This document shows, piece by piece, positions 24,700 through 33,854 of a stretch of DNA of 64,000 nucleotides. Source of the stretch: Acidobacteriaceae bacterium (GTDB lineage: Bacteria; Acidobacteriota; Terriglobia; Terriglobales; Acidobacteriaceae). The translations under genes and the position numbers were made by a program. The DNA lies in the NCBI GenBank assembly GCA_027452245.1, contig DAIDGW010000124.1, positions 1-64,000 on the forward strand. The letters are read 5' to 3'. How positions within the stretch are numbered: position 1 is the stretch's first letter; every line of letters starts with the position of its first letter. The notes below the pieces were generated by a model. The model did no database searches. It was given only the letters and a program-made list of their open reading frames with translations, and had not been told where the DNA came from.

Positions 24700-26691
24700 C
24701 TAGTTGCCGTTGCCGTTTTTCTCCATCACCTTCGCGTAGGTAGTCAGCGCCAGCAGCGGGAAATATTGCCGGTACAGGTGATACATCAGATAGAACACGC
24801 GAGGAAATCCCGTGCCGGTGTAGAAGAGTTCGTCCCATGACCCGTCGGATTTCTGAGTGCGCAGCAGATAGGAGATTCCACGCGCGACGCAATCGCTGCG
24901 AGTATCGCCCACGGCCAGCAATCCCAGGATCGCCCATGCCGTTTGCGAAGGCGTGCTGTCGCCCTGGCCGCGCAGGGTGGGATCGTCGTAGGATCCAACC
25001 GTCTCGCCCCAGCCGCCATCGGAATTCTGCACCATGCGCAGCCACTCCGCCGCCTGTTGGATATAGGGCTCGTGATTATCCACCCCCATGGCTTCAAGAC
25101 CGCGCAAAACCAGGAACGTGCCGTAGATGTAGTTCACGCCCCAACGCCCGAACCAGCTGCCGTCTGGTTCCTGCTCGTTGCGCAGAAACTTGATCGCGCG
25201 CTTCACGGCCGGATGATTTTTGTCGTACCCGTAGGCCGCCAGCATCTCCAGGATGCGGCCCGTAATATCGACCGTGGGCGGATCGAGCATGGCGTTGTGG
25301 TCAGCGAAGGGGATGTGCTGGAACACCATGCGGTCGTTGTTTTTGTCGAACGAAGCCCAGCCGCCATTCTTGCACTGCATGGAGAAGATCCAATCTATGG
25401 CGCGCTGCACCGACTCGCGCTGGTAGCGGCCGTTAGGATGCTCGGCCCGGCTCAAGGCAAGGCAAACCATCGCGCTGTCATCGACATCGGGATAGAACTC
25501 ATTGTTGAACTCGAAGTACCATCCCCCCGGCTCTCCCTGAGGATTTTTAATCTTCCAGTCGCCCGGCTTACGGACCTGCTTCTGCAGGATCCAGTCCGCG
25601 CACTTGACCAGCCGCGGATCGTCGGCCGGAACTCCGGCTTCGCCCAGCGCGAACAAGGCGTACGCCGTATCCCACACCGGAGAGACGCAGGGCTGCATGC
25701 GAAACGTGCTTTCTTCCTCGATGCCGAGTTTTTCGAACTCATCCATGGCGCGGATCACTTGCGGATCGTCGAGTGAGTAACCGAGGCAACGCAGGGCGAT
25801 GATCGAGTTCATGATCGAGGGATAGATCGCGCCCAGCCCGTCGCTCATCTCAAAGCGCTCTAGCATCCACTTCTCGGCCGTTTTCAGCGCGATCGAGCGT
25901 AGGGGGCGCACGTGAATCCGCTCGAACCAGTGAATCGTACGGTCCAGCACCAGGAAGAAATTCCGCCAGGAGACGATCTTCTTGGACCAGTGCAGGTGCA
26001 TGTTGGCCTTCTGCATACCGCCAACAAACAGCTCCTCCACACCCATCTCGCGAGGAATCTTCTTGAACGGCTTCTTGGCGTAGCAGATCGACAGCGGCAC
26101 CAGAATCGCGCGCGACCAGGAGGAAATCTCGTAGATGTTGAACCAGAACCAATTGGGAAACAGGACGATCTCGGGTGGAATCGCGGGAACGGCGTCGTAA
26201 TCGTACTGACCGAAAAAGCAGAGATAGATTTTCGTAAAGGTGTTGACTTCGGTGACGCCGCCCAGTTCCAGTATCTTCTTCCGCGCCCGGACCAGAACCG
26301 GATGATCGGCGCTGTATCCGGCCAGCTTCAAACCGAAATAGGCCTTCACAGAGGCGCTGACGTTGGACGGTCCGCCGATGTAAATGCTCCAGCCCCCGTC
26401 TTCATTCTGGTGCTGCAAAATCCAGTTGGCAGCCTTCTGAAAGCGCTCGGAGTTGCCGGTGCCCAGCAGCGTGTGCAGCAGGATGTAATCGGACTCCAGC
26501 GTCGTGTCGGCTTCGAGCTCACCGCACCAGTAGCCGTCCTCATGCATCTGCGAGAAAATAAGGGTTTTCGCCGCCTCGACGGCCGCACCGACGCGGCGCG
26601 CGAGTTCGTCAATTTTCCCGAAGATCAGCTTTGGAGTGGAATCCGTCTGGGTGACTGTGCTTACGTGCGACTCGGGGGAGTTCGTTTCCAT
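24700..26691 (-). CDS. shc: Squalene-hopene cyclase
   Basis: This 663-residue monotopic membrane enzyme cyclises squalene to hopene/hopanol. Multiple QW repeats are visible (QNEDGGW, QGEPGGW, CKNGGWASF, QEPDGSWFGRWG, NSDGGWGE, KSDGSW). The catalytic acid motif is DVDDSA (residues 402-407), the usual DxDDTA with Thr replaced by Ser. WFWFNIYEISSWSRAILVPL is the family's substrate-channel region. Length is normal. ispH lies 97 bp upstream on the same strand, linking precursor supply with cyclisation. No strong ribosome binding site is seen. Confidence 0.96.
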   Translation of the reverse strand: METNSPESHVSTVTQTDSTPKLIFGKIDELARRVGAAVEAAKTLIFSQMHEDGYWCGELEADTTLESDYILLHTLLGTGNSERFQKAANWILQHQNEDGGWSIYIGGPSNVSASVKAYFGLKLAGYSADHPVLVRARKKILELGGVTEVNTFTKIYLCFFGQYDYDAVPAIPPEIVLFPNWFWFNIYEISSWSRAILVPLSICYAKKPFKKIPREMGVEELFVGGMQKANMHLHWSKKIVSWRNFFLVLDRTIHWFERIHVRPLRSIALKTAEKWMLERFEMSDGLGAIYPSIMNSIIALRCLGYSLDDPQVIRAMDEFEKLGIEEESTFRMQPCVSPVWDTAYALFALGEAGVPADDPRLVKCADWILQKQVRKPGDWKIKNPQGEPGGWYFEFNNEFYPDVDDSAMVCLALSRAEHPNGRYQRESVQRAIDWIFSMQCKNGGWASFDKNNDRMVFQHIPFADHNAMLDPPTVDITGRILEMLAAYGYDKNHPAVKRAIKFLRNEQEPDGSWFGRWGVNYIYGTFLVLRGLEAMGVDNHEPYIQQAAEWLRMVQNSDGGWGETVGSYDDPTLRGQGDSTPSQTAWAILGLLAVGDTRSDCVARGISYLLRTQKSDGSWDELFYTGTGFPRVFYLMYHLYRQYFPLLALTTYAKVMEKNGNGN

Positions 26692-26788
26692 GCTTATTCA
26701 GCTCCAATCATTCGTGAAGCCATCTGTCTTTCGAGCCTGCAACGATCTGCGTTGTTGGCGTGCATGTTCTCGTGCGCTGCGGCGGTAA

Positions 26789-27766
26789 TCAATCCGCGGT
26801 CGCGGTCGCCGGAGCTGCCGCGATCGCCTCGACGATCTCCGGCGGCAAACCAAAACGCACGTTTTCGGGCATTACCTCCAGCTCCTGCATGTTGGTATAT
26901 CCCTTACTGCGCAGGAAATTCACAGTCTCTTCCACCAGGCATTCGGGAGCCGAAGCCCCCGCGGTGAGAGCAATGGTCTCCACACCCTGCAGCCAGGTCG
27001 CTTCGATATCGTTGCAGCTGTCGATCAGGTGAGCGTTTGTGCCCAGATTGCGGGCCACTTCCACCAGACGATTGGAGTTCGAACTGTTCTCCGACCCTAC
27101 GACCAGCAACAGATCGGATTCCGAAGCCACCTGCTTCACGGCAACCTGCCGGTTCTCGGTGGCATAGCAGATATCCTGCGCTGCCGGCCCCTTGATGTTG
27201 GGGAACTTCTTGCGCAGTGCCGCAATGATATCTTTCGTTTCGTCCAAACTGAGTGTCGTCTGGGTCAGATAGGCAACACGGTTCGGATCGGGCACGGTCA
27301 GGTGCTCCACCTGCTGCGGCGATCCCACAACCTGCGTGACCATGGGAGCTTCGCCCAGCGTCCCGATGACCTCATCGTGATCCTTATGGCCAATAAGGAT
27401 CAGCGAGTACCCTTCCTTGGCAAATTTTACGGCCTCCACGTGGACCTTGGTCACCAGCGGGCAAGTGGCATCAATCACGCGCAGCCCGCGCTTGCGGCTA
27501 TTGGACCGTACTTCCGGAGAGACACCGTGGGCGCTGTAAATGATGCGCTCGCCGTTTGGGACTTCATCTTCACTGTCCACGAAGATGGCGCCCTTGCCGC
27601 GCAACTCATCCACCACAAAGCTGTTATGCACGATCTCTTTGCGGACGTAGATCGGAGGACCGAATGCTTCCAGCGCGATGCGGACCACGTCGATGGCTCG
27701 GACGACCCCCGCGCAGAATCCGCGCGGCTTCAATAATAGGAGTTTTTTGCCGTTATTTGATGCCAT
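26789..27766 (-). CDS. ispH: 4-hydroxy-3-methylbut-2-enyl diphosphate reductase
   Basis: The last enzyme of the MEP isoprenoid pathway makes IPP and DMAPP. The 325-residue protein has the three conserved cluster-ligand cysteines: C18 (PRGFCAGV), C102 (VIDATCPLV) and C200 (DICYATENRQ). Other family segments are IYSAHGVSP, LIGHKDHDEVIGTLGE and TLSLDETKDI. GASAPECLVEETV near the C-terminus is also typical. It is the first gene of the minus-strand hopanoid block, so isoprenoid supply would be co-expressed with squalene and hopene formation. Confidence 0.96.
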   Translation of the reverse strand: MASNNGKKLLLLKPRGFCAGVVRAIDVVRIALEAFGPPIYVRKEIVHNSFVVDELRGKGAIFVDSEDEVPNGERIIYSAHGVSPEVRSNSRKRGLRVIDATCPLVTKVHVEAVKFAKEGYSLILIGHKDHDEVIGTLGEAPMVTQVVGSPQQVEHLTVPDPNRVAYLTQTTLSLDETKDIIAALRKKFPNIKGPAAQDICYATENRQVAVKQVASESDLLLVVGSENSSNSNRLVEVARNLGTNAHLIDSCNDIEATWLQGVETIALTAGASAPECLVEETVNFLRSKGYTNMQELEVMPENVRFGLPPEIVEAIAAAPATATAD

Positions 27767-28151
27767 TCCCAGTTTCCTGAATCAGCCTTCCTGCGCATTT
27801 CCAGCCGCAGCCGGAAACGCAAAATAGATGTAGCCCCAGCAAGAGTCTGCGAATCTACTTCGTTAGATGCATCGCAAGGGACCATTTCCTAACACTTGGT
27901 CTCGTTACCCTCAGGGTACACAAACCCCATTCTGGCAGTATCCAAAAGTTACCTGAAAGAACCCTGGGGGTCAATGTAAATGACAGAAATGGCACGGATT
28001 ATCAGCTAATGGCGACAATCGGGCGGTGAATGGAAGAACACCGCAATAGCATTATTGCAATCACAATTCCCTTCTTCCACATCTAACGGTTTTAGAACGT
28101 GATCTTTGGATCGACCCACAGACCGTTCTCCCAATTTGGAGGAGGGTTTAC
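27767..28151. other. Divergent intergenic region between ispH and the VWFA gene
   Basis: This 385-bp region must carry promoters for the hopanoid block (minus) and the VWFA gene (plus). It holds a nested inverted repeat (28031-28079, listed separately), a small TACCC-tcA-GGGTA hairpin near 27908, and a GGAGGAGGG ribosome binding site for 28152. No gene is seen. Confidence 0.5.
28031..28079 (+). promoter_or_regulatory. Nested inverted repeat upstream of the VWFA gene
   Basis: The outer arms TGGAAGAA (28031-28038) and TTCTTCCA (28072-28079) are perfect complements. Inside them, GCAATA-gcat-TATTGC (28043-28058) forms a second perfect inverted repeat. It ends 72 bp before the start codon. It could be a regulator binding site or a structured leader. 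Confidence 0.45.
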
Positions 28152-29096
28152 ATGGAAAATCGCTACATCGTAACGGCCGTCATTGGCCTCGCTATGTGTC
28201 TCCCAGCAACAACCAAGCTCCAGGCACAACAGAACCCGCCCGGCGCCGGCGTTCCCGTACACACCATCGTCACGCTCGAACCCCAGAAGGGAAACGAGAT
28301 CCCGACGGTGAATCAGTCCGATGTCATGGTCTATGAAGGAAAAGACCGCGATAACGTGACCGAGTGGACTCCCGCGCAGGGCAATAACGCGGCTCTGGAA
28401 TTGTTCGTTCTGCTGGACGATTCATCAAATATGACCCTGGGCACGCAACTGAACGACATCAAGAATTTCATTAGCGCGCAGGCGCCGACCACTAAAGTTG
28501 GTGTCGCCTACATGCAGAATGGAATCGCGGAGGTGGTTCAGAATCCGACCAGCGATCACGCTGCGGCGGCAAAGTCGGTGCGTCTGCCCATGGGATACGC
28601 GGGGGCCAATGCCAGTCCATATTTTTCGCTAAGCGACCTGGCGAAGAAGTGGCAACCCGACAATACGCGGCACGAAATTGTCATCGCAACCAGCGGAATT
28701 GATCGCTACTACCAGGAACCGGATTACTACGATCCCTACCTGAATACAGCCATTGACGATTGCCAACGCGGCGGCATCGTGGTCTACGCCATCTACACGC
28801 CCGGGGTCGGTCATTTCGGCCATAGCTTCTGGCAGACGTACTGGGGACAACTCTATCTGGCTAAAGTGGCCGACGATACCGGCGGAGACTCTTACTACAT
28901 CGGATTCACCGGACCGCCGGTTGCGTTTGCGCCGTTCCTCGACAGCGTCTCGCAACACTTGCAACATCAGTACATTCTCGGCTTTGATGCCAAACCGCAG
29001 AAGAAGACCGGCCTGCAATCTATAAAAGTGCGAACTGAAGTCCGCGGTGTGGACCTCGTGGCACAGCACAAAGTTCTTGTAGCCGGCGAAAAATAA
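28152..29096 (+). CDS. Exported VWFA-domain protein
   Basis: This 314-residue protein has a signal peptide (VTAVIGLAMCLPATTKLQAQ) and a von Willebrand factor A-like domain. LELFVLLDDSSNM (about 82-94) is the MIDAS strand, with the sequence D-D-S-S-N instead of the canonical DxSxS, so metal binding may be altered. HEIVIATSGIDRY and GIVVYAIYTPG are the following strands. The C-terminus (HQYILGFDAKPQKKTGLQSI, KVRTEV) matches the acidobacterial VWFA-related family. It is probably a periplasmic or surface interaction protein. The start is fixed by GGAGGAGGG upstream, and a GC-rich hairpin follows. Confidence 0.82.
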   Translation: MENRYIVTAVIGLAMCLPATTKLQAQQNPPGAGVPVHTIVTLEPQKGNEIPTVNQSDVMVYEGKDRDNVTEWTPAQGNNAALELFVLLDDSSNMTLGTQLNDIKNFISAQAPTTKVGVAYMQNGIAEVVQNPTSDHAAAAKSVRLPMGYAGANASPYFSLSDLAKKWQPDNTRHEIVIATSGIDRYYQEPDYYDPYLNTAIDDCQRGGIVVYAIYTPGVGHFGHSFWQTYWGQLYLAKVADDTGGDSYYIGFTGPPVAFAPFLDSVSQHLQHQYILGFDAKPQKKTGLQSIKVRTEVRGVDLVAQHKVLVAGEK

Positions 29097-29145
29097 GCGC
29101 TCGGGCCCTGCTCCGGCCGCGGAACGTGCGGCGGAGTGGGGCGCT
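29096..29145 (+). terminator. GC-rich imperfect hairpin after VWFA gene
   Basis: CTCCGgCCGC-ggaacgt-GCGGCGGAG (29111-29136, one bulged G) is extended by outer AGCGC/GCGCT arms. It lies right after the VWFA stop codon. It has no T-tract, so termination would be of a non-canonical type. Confidence 0.4.
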
Positions 29146-29228
29146 GGCGTTCCTGTGAATAACTTTCCCGTCCTGGCGTATCTCTTCCACGTAAAATGGG
29201 CCGCACACCGTAAAATTAAAAGAGGCCC

Positions 29229-32200
29229 ATGTCTCAATTCGTCCACCTGCACCTGCATACCGACTATTCCCTGCTCGATGGCGCCTGCAACATCGACAGG
29301 CTTTGCCAACGCGTGAAAGAACTGGGCATGCCCGCCGTGGCCATGACCGATCACGGCAACATCTTTGGGTCCGTCGAGTTTTTCAATTCGGCACAAAAGC
29401 ATGGCGTAAAGCCAATCATCGGATGCGAACTCTACGTCTGCAAAAAAGACGATCACCATACCGAACGCACACCGCCCGAAGGCGATACCTATAACCACCT
29501 GGTGGTACTGGCGGAGAACGAAGAAGGCTATCGCAACCTTGTAAAGATCACTTCGGAAGCTTCCCTGCACGGTTTTTATTACAAGCCGCGCATCAGCAAG
29601 CGGTTTCTGGGGGAACATTCCAAGGGGCTGATCGGGCTTTCCGCCTGCCTCAAGGGAGAAGTGGCGGAACGCCTGACGGAAGGCAATTACGACGCGGCAC
29701 GCACTGCCGCCGGAACCTTCACCGACATTTTTGGCAAGAACAACTTCTACCTGGAAATTCAGGACCAGGGGCTGGCGATGGAGCACCGCATCCATCCCGG
29801 GCTCTTCCAGCTGCAGAAAGACTTAGGCCTGCCGCTGGTGGCGACCAACGACAGCCACTATCTGTGCGAAGACGACGCGCACGCGCAGGATGTGATGGTC
29901 TGCATTCAGACCGGCAAGTCGATTCACGATACGGCGCGCATGAAGTTCGAAGGCACGCAATTTTTCGTGAAGAATTTCGCCGAGATGCAGCGGGTTTTCA
30001 AAGATTCTCCGGACGTGCTGACGCGCACACTCGATATTGCGGAGCGCTGCCATTTGAAGCTGGAAAAAGTGGCCACGCCGTTCCCCCAATTCGACGTGCC
30101 TCCCGGATACACTATCGACAGCTACTTCGTGCACGTCAGCCGCGAAGGATTCGCCCGCCGCATGGAATCGCTTCGCACCCTGCAGGAACAAGGAAAGCTC
30201 AAGCACTCCATCGCGGATTATGAGCAGCGGCTGGAGCGCGAGCTGGCCATTATTCAACAGATGAAGTTTCCCGGCTACTTCCTTATTGTTTGGGACTTTA
30301 TCCGCTACGCCAAAGACCATGACATCCCCGTCGGGCCGGGCCGCGGATCGGCCGCCGGATCGCTGGTCTCCTTTGCCCTCGGCATTACGGACATCGACCC
30401 CCTGCAGCATGAGTTGCTGTTCGAGCGCTTCCTGAATCCCGAACGCGTGTCGATGCCCGATATCGACATCGATTTTTGCATGAACCGGCGCGGCGAGGTC
30501 ATCGATTACGTCACCCGGAAATACGGTCGCGACAATGTCGCCCAGATCATCACCTTCGGAACCATGGCGGCCAAGGCCGCGATCAAAGACGTTGGCCGCG
30601 CCATGGACATCCCGTACAGCGACGTGGACCGAATCGCCAAGATGGTTCCCGCCACTCTGAATATCACCCTCGATCAGGCGCTGGAGGATTCTCCGCCGTT
30701 CCGCGAAGCTTACGAAAAAGACACGCAGATCCGGGAACTGATCGATACGGCGAAAAAGCTGGAAGGCCTGGTTCGTAACTCAGGGGTTCACGCCGCCGGG
30801 GTCGTGATCTCGCCCAAGCCGCTGACCGACCTGGTTCCGTTGCATCGCACCAAGAACGACGAAATCGTGACCGCCTTCGACATGGTCGCCATCGAGAAGA
30901 TGGGATTGTTGAAGATGGACTTCCTGGGCCTGACCACGCTGACGATTCTGACCGACGCGCTCAAACTGATTCAGCAGACGCGCGGCACTCCCCTGACGCT
31001 GGAAGAGATTCCTCTGCAGGATACGGAAACTTATCAGAAGGTCTTCCACAAGGGGCTGACCTCCGGCGTCTTCCAGTTTGAATCGCACGGCATGCGCGAT
31101 GTGTTGCGGCGCTATCAGCCGAATTCGATCGAAGATCTCACGGCCTTAAACGCGCTCTACCGTCCCGGGCCGATTCAAGGCGGGATGATCGATGATTTCA
31201 TCGACCGCAAGCACGGGCGCAAGAAGATTGAATACGAACTGCCCGAACTTCAGAAAATCCTGGAAGAAACCCTGGGCGTCATCGTTTACCAGGAGCAGGT
31301 GATGCAGATCGCGAACCGCCTGGCCGGATATTCGCTGGGTGAAGCCGATCTGCTGCGCCGTGCCATGGGCAAAAAGAAGCCCGAAGAAATGGCCAAGCAG
31401 CGCGAACGCTTCATTGAGGGCGCGGCGCAGCACAAGCATCCGCCGAAGAAGATCGAGAAGATCTTCGATCTGATGGCGCAGTTCGCGGGATACGGATTCA
31501 ACAAATCGCACTCGGCGGCCTATGCCCTGCTCGCCTATCACACGGCCTATTTGAAGACGCATTATCCGGTCGAGTTCATGGCGGCACTGCTGACCTCGGT
31601 CACAGGCTCGACCGACGACGTCGTGAAGTACATCAATGAATGCCGCGAAATGGGAATCACGGTGAATGCGCCCGACATCAACATTTCGGACGCAAACTTC
31701 ACGCCGCAGGGAGAATCCATTCGTTTCGGGCTGGCGGCGGTGAAAAATGTCGGCGGCAACGCGATTGAATCGATCGTGGCCGCGCGCAAAAAGCTGGGCA
31801 AATTCAAATCGATTTTCGAATTTTGCGAAAACGTCGATCTGCGCCTCTTGAATAAGCGCGTGCTCGAATCGCTTATTAAGAGCGGCGCCATGGATTCCCT
31901 CGGCCGGCGTGCGCAACTGATGGCGGTGCTCGACAAGTCCATCGAGCAGGCGCAGAAAGTTCAGCGTGATGCGGAATCGGGACAGCACGGCCTGTTCGGC
32001 GTCTTCCAGCAGGAAGAAGCGGTCGAAGACGTAAACGGCAAGTTACCCAATGTCCCCGATTGGGATGAGCACACCCGGCTGGGCGCGGAAAAAGAGATTC
32101 TCGGCTTCTTTATCACCGGACATCCTCTGGAAAAATACAAGGACAAGCTGGAAGGCCTGCACGCACTGACCATCGAAGAAGTCGCCGCCATGAAAAATTC

Positions 32201-32714
32201 CACCGGCAAAGACGAGACCATTCCCACCGCGGGAATTATTACGAATGTTCGCGTGCTGAAGTCGAAGCGCGGAGACTTCTACGCGCAGGGCACGCTGGAA
32301 GACATGTCCGGGTCAATCGACATGATCGTCTTCCCTGAGGCCTACAAGCGCCTCCAGGAAAAAGTGAAGCTCGAGGTTCCGGTACTGGTGAAGGCCGGAG
32401 TAAGAATCGAGGAAGGGGCAAATCCGAAGATCACTCCGTCGGAGATTATTCCGCTGGAAGACGCGAAGGTCCCGTTGCCGAAAGCAATCCGTATCCGGAT
32501 CCCTCTGGAAAACGCGGGGGAAACCACGGTGGACGATCTGCATTTCCTTTTCCTCGAACGCAAAGGCGAGGCAAAAGTATTGTTCGACGTGGAACGCCAG
32601 GGAGATTTCATGGTGGTTATGGAAGCGGAAGGCTATAATGTGCTGCCGGACCGCAACTTCATTTCGCGGGTCGAGCAATTGTGCGGACGCGGCAGCGTTC
32701 GCGTGATCAGTTGA
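29229..32714 (+). CDS. dnaE: DNA polymerase III subunit alpha
   Basis: This is the replicative polymerase, 1161 residues and full length for DnaE1. An N-terminal PHP domain begins [20 protein letters not shown]. The C-family polymerase palm contains [20 protein letters not shown] and the catalytic Asp motif PDIDIDF (about 410-416). A finger/tau-binding part follows ([19 protein letters not shown]), then a helix-hairpin-helix segment and an OB fold ([20 protein letters not shown]). Two TAAAAT boxes (29192 and 29211) lie in the 132-bp leader, and AGAGG is the ribosome binding site. accA follows after a single base, so the two are co-transcribed. Confidence 0.97.
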   Translation: MSQFVHLHLHTDYSLLDGACNIDRLCQRVKELGMPAVAMTDHGNIFGSVEFFNSAQKHGVKPIIGCELYVCKKDDHHTERTPPEGDTYNHLVVLAENEEGYRNLVKITSEASLHGFYYKPRISKRFLGEHSKGLIGLSACLKGEVAERLTEGNYDAARTAAGTFTDIFGKNNFYLEIQDQGLAMEHRIHPGLFQLQKDLGLPLVATNDSHYLCEDDAHAQDVMVCIQTGKSIHDTARMKFEGTQFFVKNFAEMQRVFKDSPDVLTRTLDIAERCHLKLEKVATPFPQFDVPPGYTIDSYFVHVSREGFARRMESLRTLQEQGKLKHSIADYEQRLERELAIIQQMKFPGYFLIVWDFIRYAKDHDIPVGPGRGSAAGSLVSFALGITDIDPLQHELLFERFLNPERVSMPDIDIDFCMNRRGEVIDYVTRKYGRDNVAQIITFGTMAAKAAIKDVGRAMDIPYSDVDRIAKMVPATLNITLDQALEDSPPFREAYEKDTQIRELIDTAKKLEGLVRNSGVHAAGVVISPKPLTDLVPLHRTKNDEIVTAFDMVAIEKMGLLKMDFLGLTTLTILTDALKLIQQTRGTPLTLEEIPLQDTETYQKVFHKGLTSGVFQFESHGMRDVLRRYQPNSIEDLTALNALYRPGPIQGGMIDDFIDRKHGRKKIEYELPELQKILEETLGVIVYQEQVMQIANRLAGYSLGEADLLRRAMGKKKPEEMAKQRERFIEGAAQHKHPPKKIEKIFDLMAQFAGYGFNKSHSAAYALLAYHTAYLKTHYPVEFMAALLTSVTGSTDDVVKYINECREMGITVNAPDINISDANFTPQGESIRFGLAAVKNVGGNAIESIVAARKKLGKFKSIFEFCENVDLRLLNKRVLESLIKSGAMDSLGRRAQLMAVLDKSIEQAQKVQRDAESGQHGLFGVFQQEEAVEDVNGKLPNVPDWDEHTRLGAEKEILGFFITGHPLEKYKDKLEGLHALTIEEVAAMKNSTGKDETIPTAGIITNVRVLKSKRGDFYAQGTLEDMSGSIDMIVFPEAYKRLQEKVKLEVPVLVKAGVRIEEGANPKITPSEIIPLEDAKVPLPKAIRIRIPLENAGETTVDDLHFLFLERKGEAKVLFDVERQGDFMVVMEAEGYNVLPDRNFISRVEQLCGRGSVRVIS

Positions 32715-32715
32715 T

Positions 32716-33672
32716 ATGGCAGCCAGCGATAAAGCACAGCAGGAACTCGAGCAGATCGAGCAGCAGGTCGCGGAAATCGAATCCGCTCCTGGCCAGAATG
32801 CGGACACTCGCCGCCAGCTTACCGAGCTTCACGGCCGGCTCGAAACGCTGCGGCAGGAGATTAACTTGCCGCCCTCCGCGTGGCAAAAGACTGAACTCGC
32901 GCGCCATCCGCAGCGCCCGCAAACGCTCGACTATATCGAACGCGTTTTCACAGATTTCAGCGAGATCCATGGCGATCGCGCCTTCGGAGACGATGCCGCC
33001 CTGGTATGCGGCATGGCCCGCTTCCACGGCGAAGAGGTGCTGGTCATCGGCACGCAAAAAGGACGTGATATGAAGCAGCGCGTCCACCGCAACTTTGGAA
33101 CGCCGCATCCCGAAGGCTATCGAAAAGCGCTGCGGGTCATGAGAATCGCCGAGAAATTTCGCCGACCTATCTTCACTTTGGTCGACACCGACGGGGCTTA
33201 TCCCGGAATCCACGCCGAAGAGCGCGGGCAGGCGGAGGCGATCGCGCACAATTTGCGCGAGATGGCGCGCCTGGAAATCCCCATCGTCACCACTGTCATC
33301 GGAGTGGGTGGCAGCGGCGGCGCCTTGGCCATCGCGGTGGCCGACCGCGTGCTGATGATGGAGAATTCCATCTATTCGGTAATTTCTCCCGAAGGTTGCG
33401 CCGCCATCATGTGGCGGGACGCAACCAAAAAAGAACTCGCAGCCGAAGCCATGCGCATCACGGCCACCGATCTGAAGGAACTCGGCGTCATCGACGATAT
33501 CGTTCCTGAGCCCGAAGGCGGGGCCCACCGCGATTATGAAGCCGCCGCCAATTTGCTGGATGTCAGCCTGCAAAAGCACTTGGCCGAGCTGAAGAAATAT
33601 GCTCCGCCAAGGCTACTGGAAGCCCGCTACGAAAAATTCCGCACTATGGGGCAGTTTTTCAGGGTGGAGTAG
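32716..33672 (+). CDS. accA: Acetyl-CoA carboxylase carboxyltransferase subunit alpha
   Basis: Transfers carboxyl from biotin to acetyl-CoA in fatty-acid synthesis, as an alpha2-beta2 complex with AccD (not in this window). The 318-residue protein shows the family's coiled N-terminus ([14 protein letters not shown]), [58 protein letters not shown] and [20 protein letters not shown], followed by [15 protein letters not shown]. It starts one base after the dnaE stop. The dnaE-accA pair is a recurrent arrangement in bacteria. Confidence 0.97.
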   Translation: MAASDKAQQELEQIEQQVAEIESAPGQNADTRRQLTELHGRLETLRQEINLPPSAWQKTELARHPQRPQTLDYIERVFTDFSEIHGDRAFGDDAALVCGMARFHGEEVLVIGTQKGRDMKQRVHRNFGTPHPEGYRKALRVMRIAEKFRRPIFTLVDTDGAYPGIHAEERGQAEAIAHNLREMARLEIPIVTTVIGVGGSGGALAIAVADRVLMMENSIYSVISPEGCAAIMWRDATKKELAAEAMRITATDLKELGVIDDIVPEPEGGAHRDYEAAANLLDVSLQKHLAELKKYAPPRLLEARYEKFRTMGQFFRVE

Positions 33673-33780
33673 CCGCTCGTTTCCCGCTTGCTCCCTACCG
33701 CGCCTCCGTGGACATGCCGCACGATCCGGGTTTCCCGCAGTGGCACTGCCAGTTACCCTCCCGACATCGCTCAGAAGCCG

Positions 33781-33786
33781 TATAAT
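33781..33786 (+). promoter_or_regulatory. Probable -10 element for korAB
   Basis: TATAAT, a perfect -10 hexamer, lies 74 bp before the korA start in the 182-bp gap after accA. No good -35 hexamer is found at 16-18 bp spacing, so recognition may depend on other contacts. Confidence 0.45.
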
Positions 33787-33854
33787 TCAGGTGTTTCCCA
33801 TTTCTTTCACCAAGAGCTGGGGTTCTCGCTCTTAACACAAAGGAAGGTGCAGTA

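Noticed and set aside
24700-26691. DVDDSA instead of DxDDTA in squalene-hopene cyclase as a sign of altered chemistry
   Set aside because: The catalytic central aspartates are intact and Thr to Ser is a mild change; the QW motifs and length are normal.
27990-28010. Sigma-54-like promoter (TGGCAC at about 27992)
   Set aside because: The second element expected as TTGCA reads ATCAG, so the match fails at the essential GC pair.
28629-29795. 388-codon minus-strand frame spanning the VWFA-dnaE junction
   Set aside because: It runs antisense through two well-supported genes and an intergenic hairpin.
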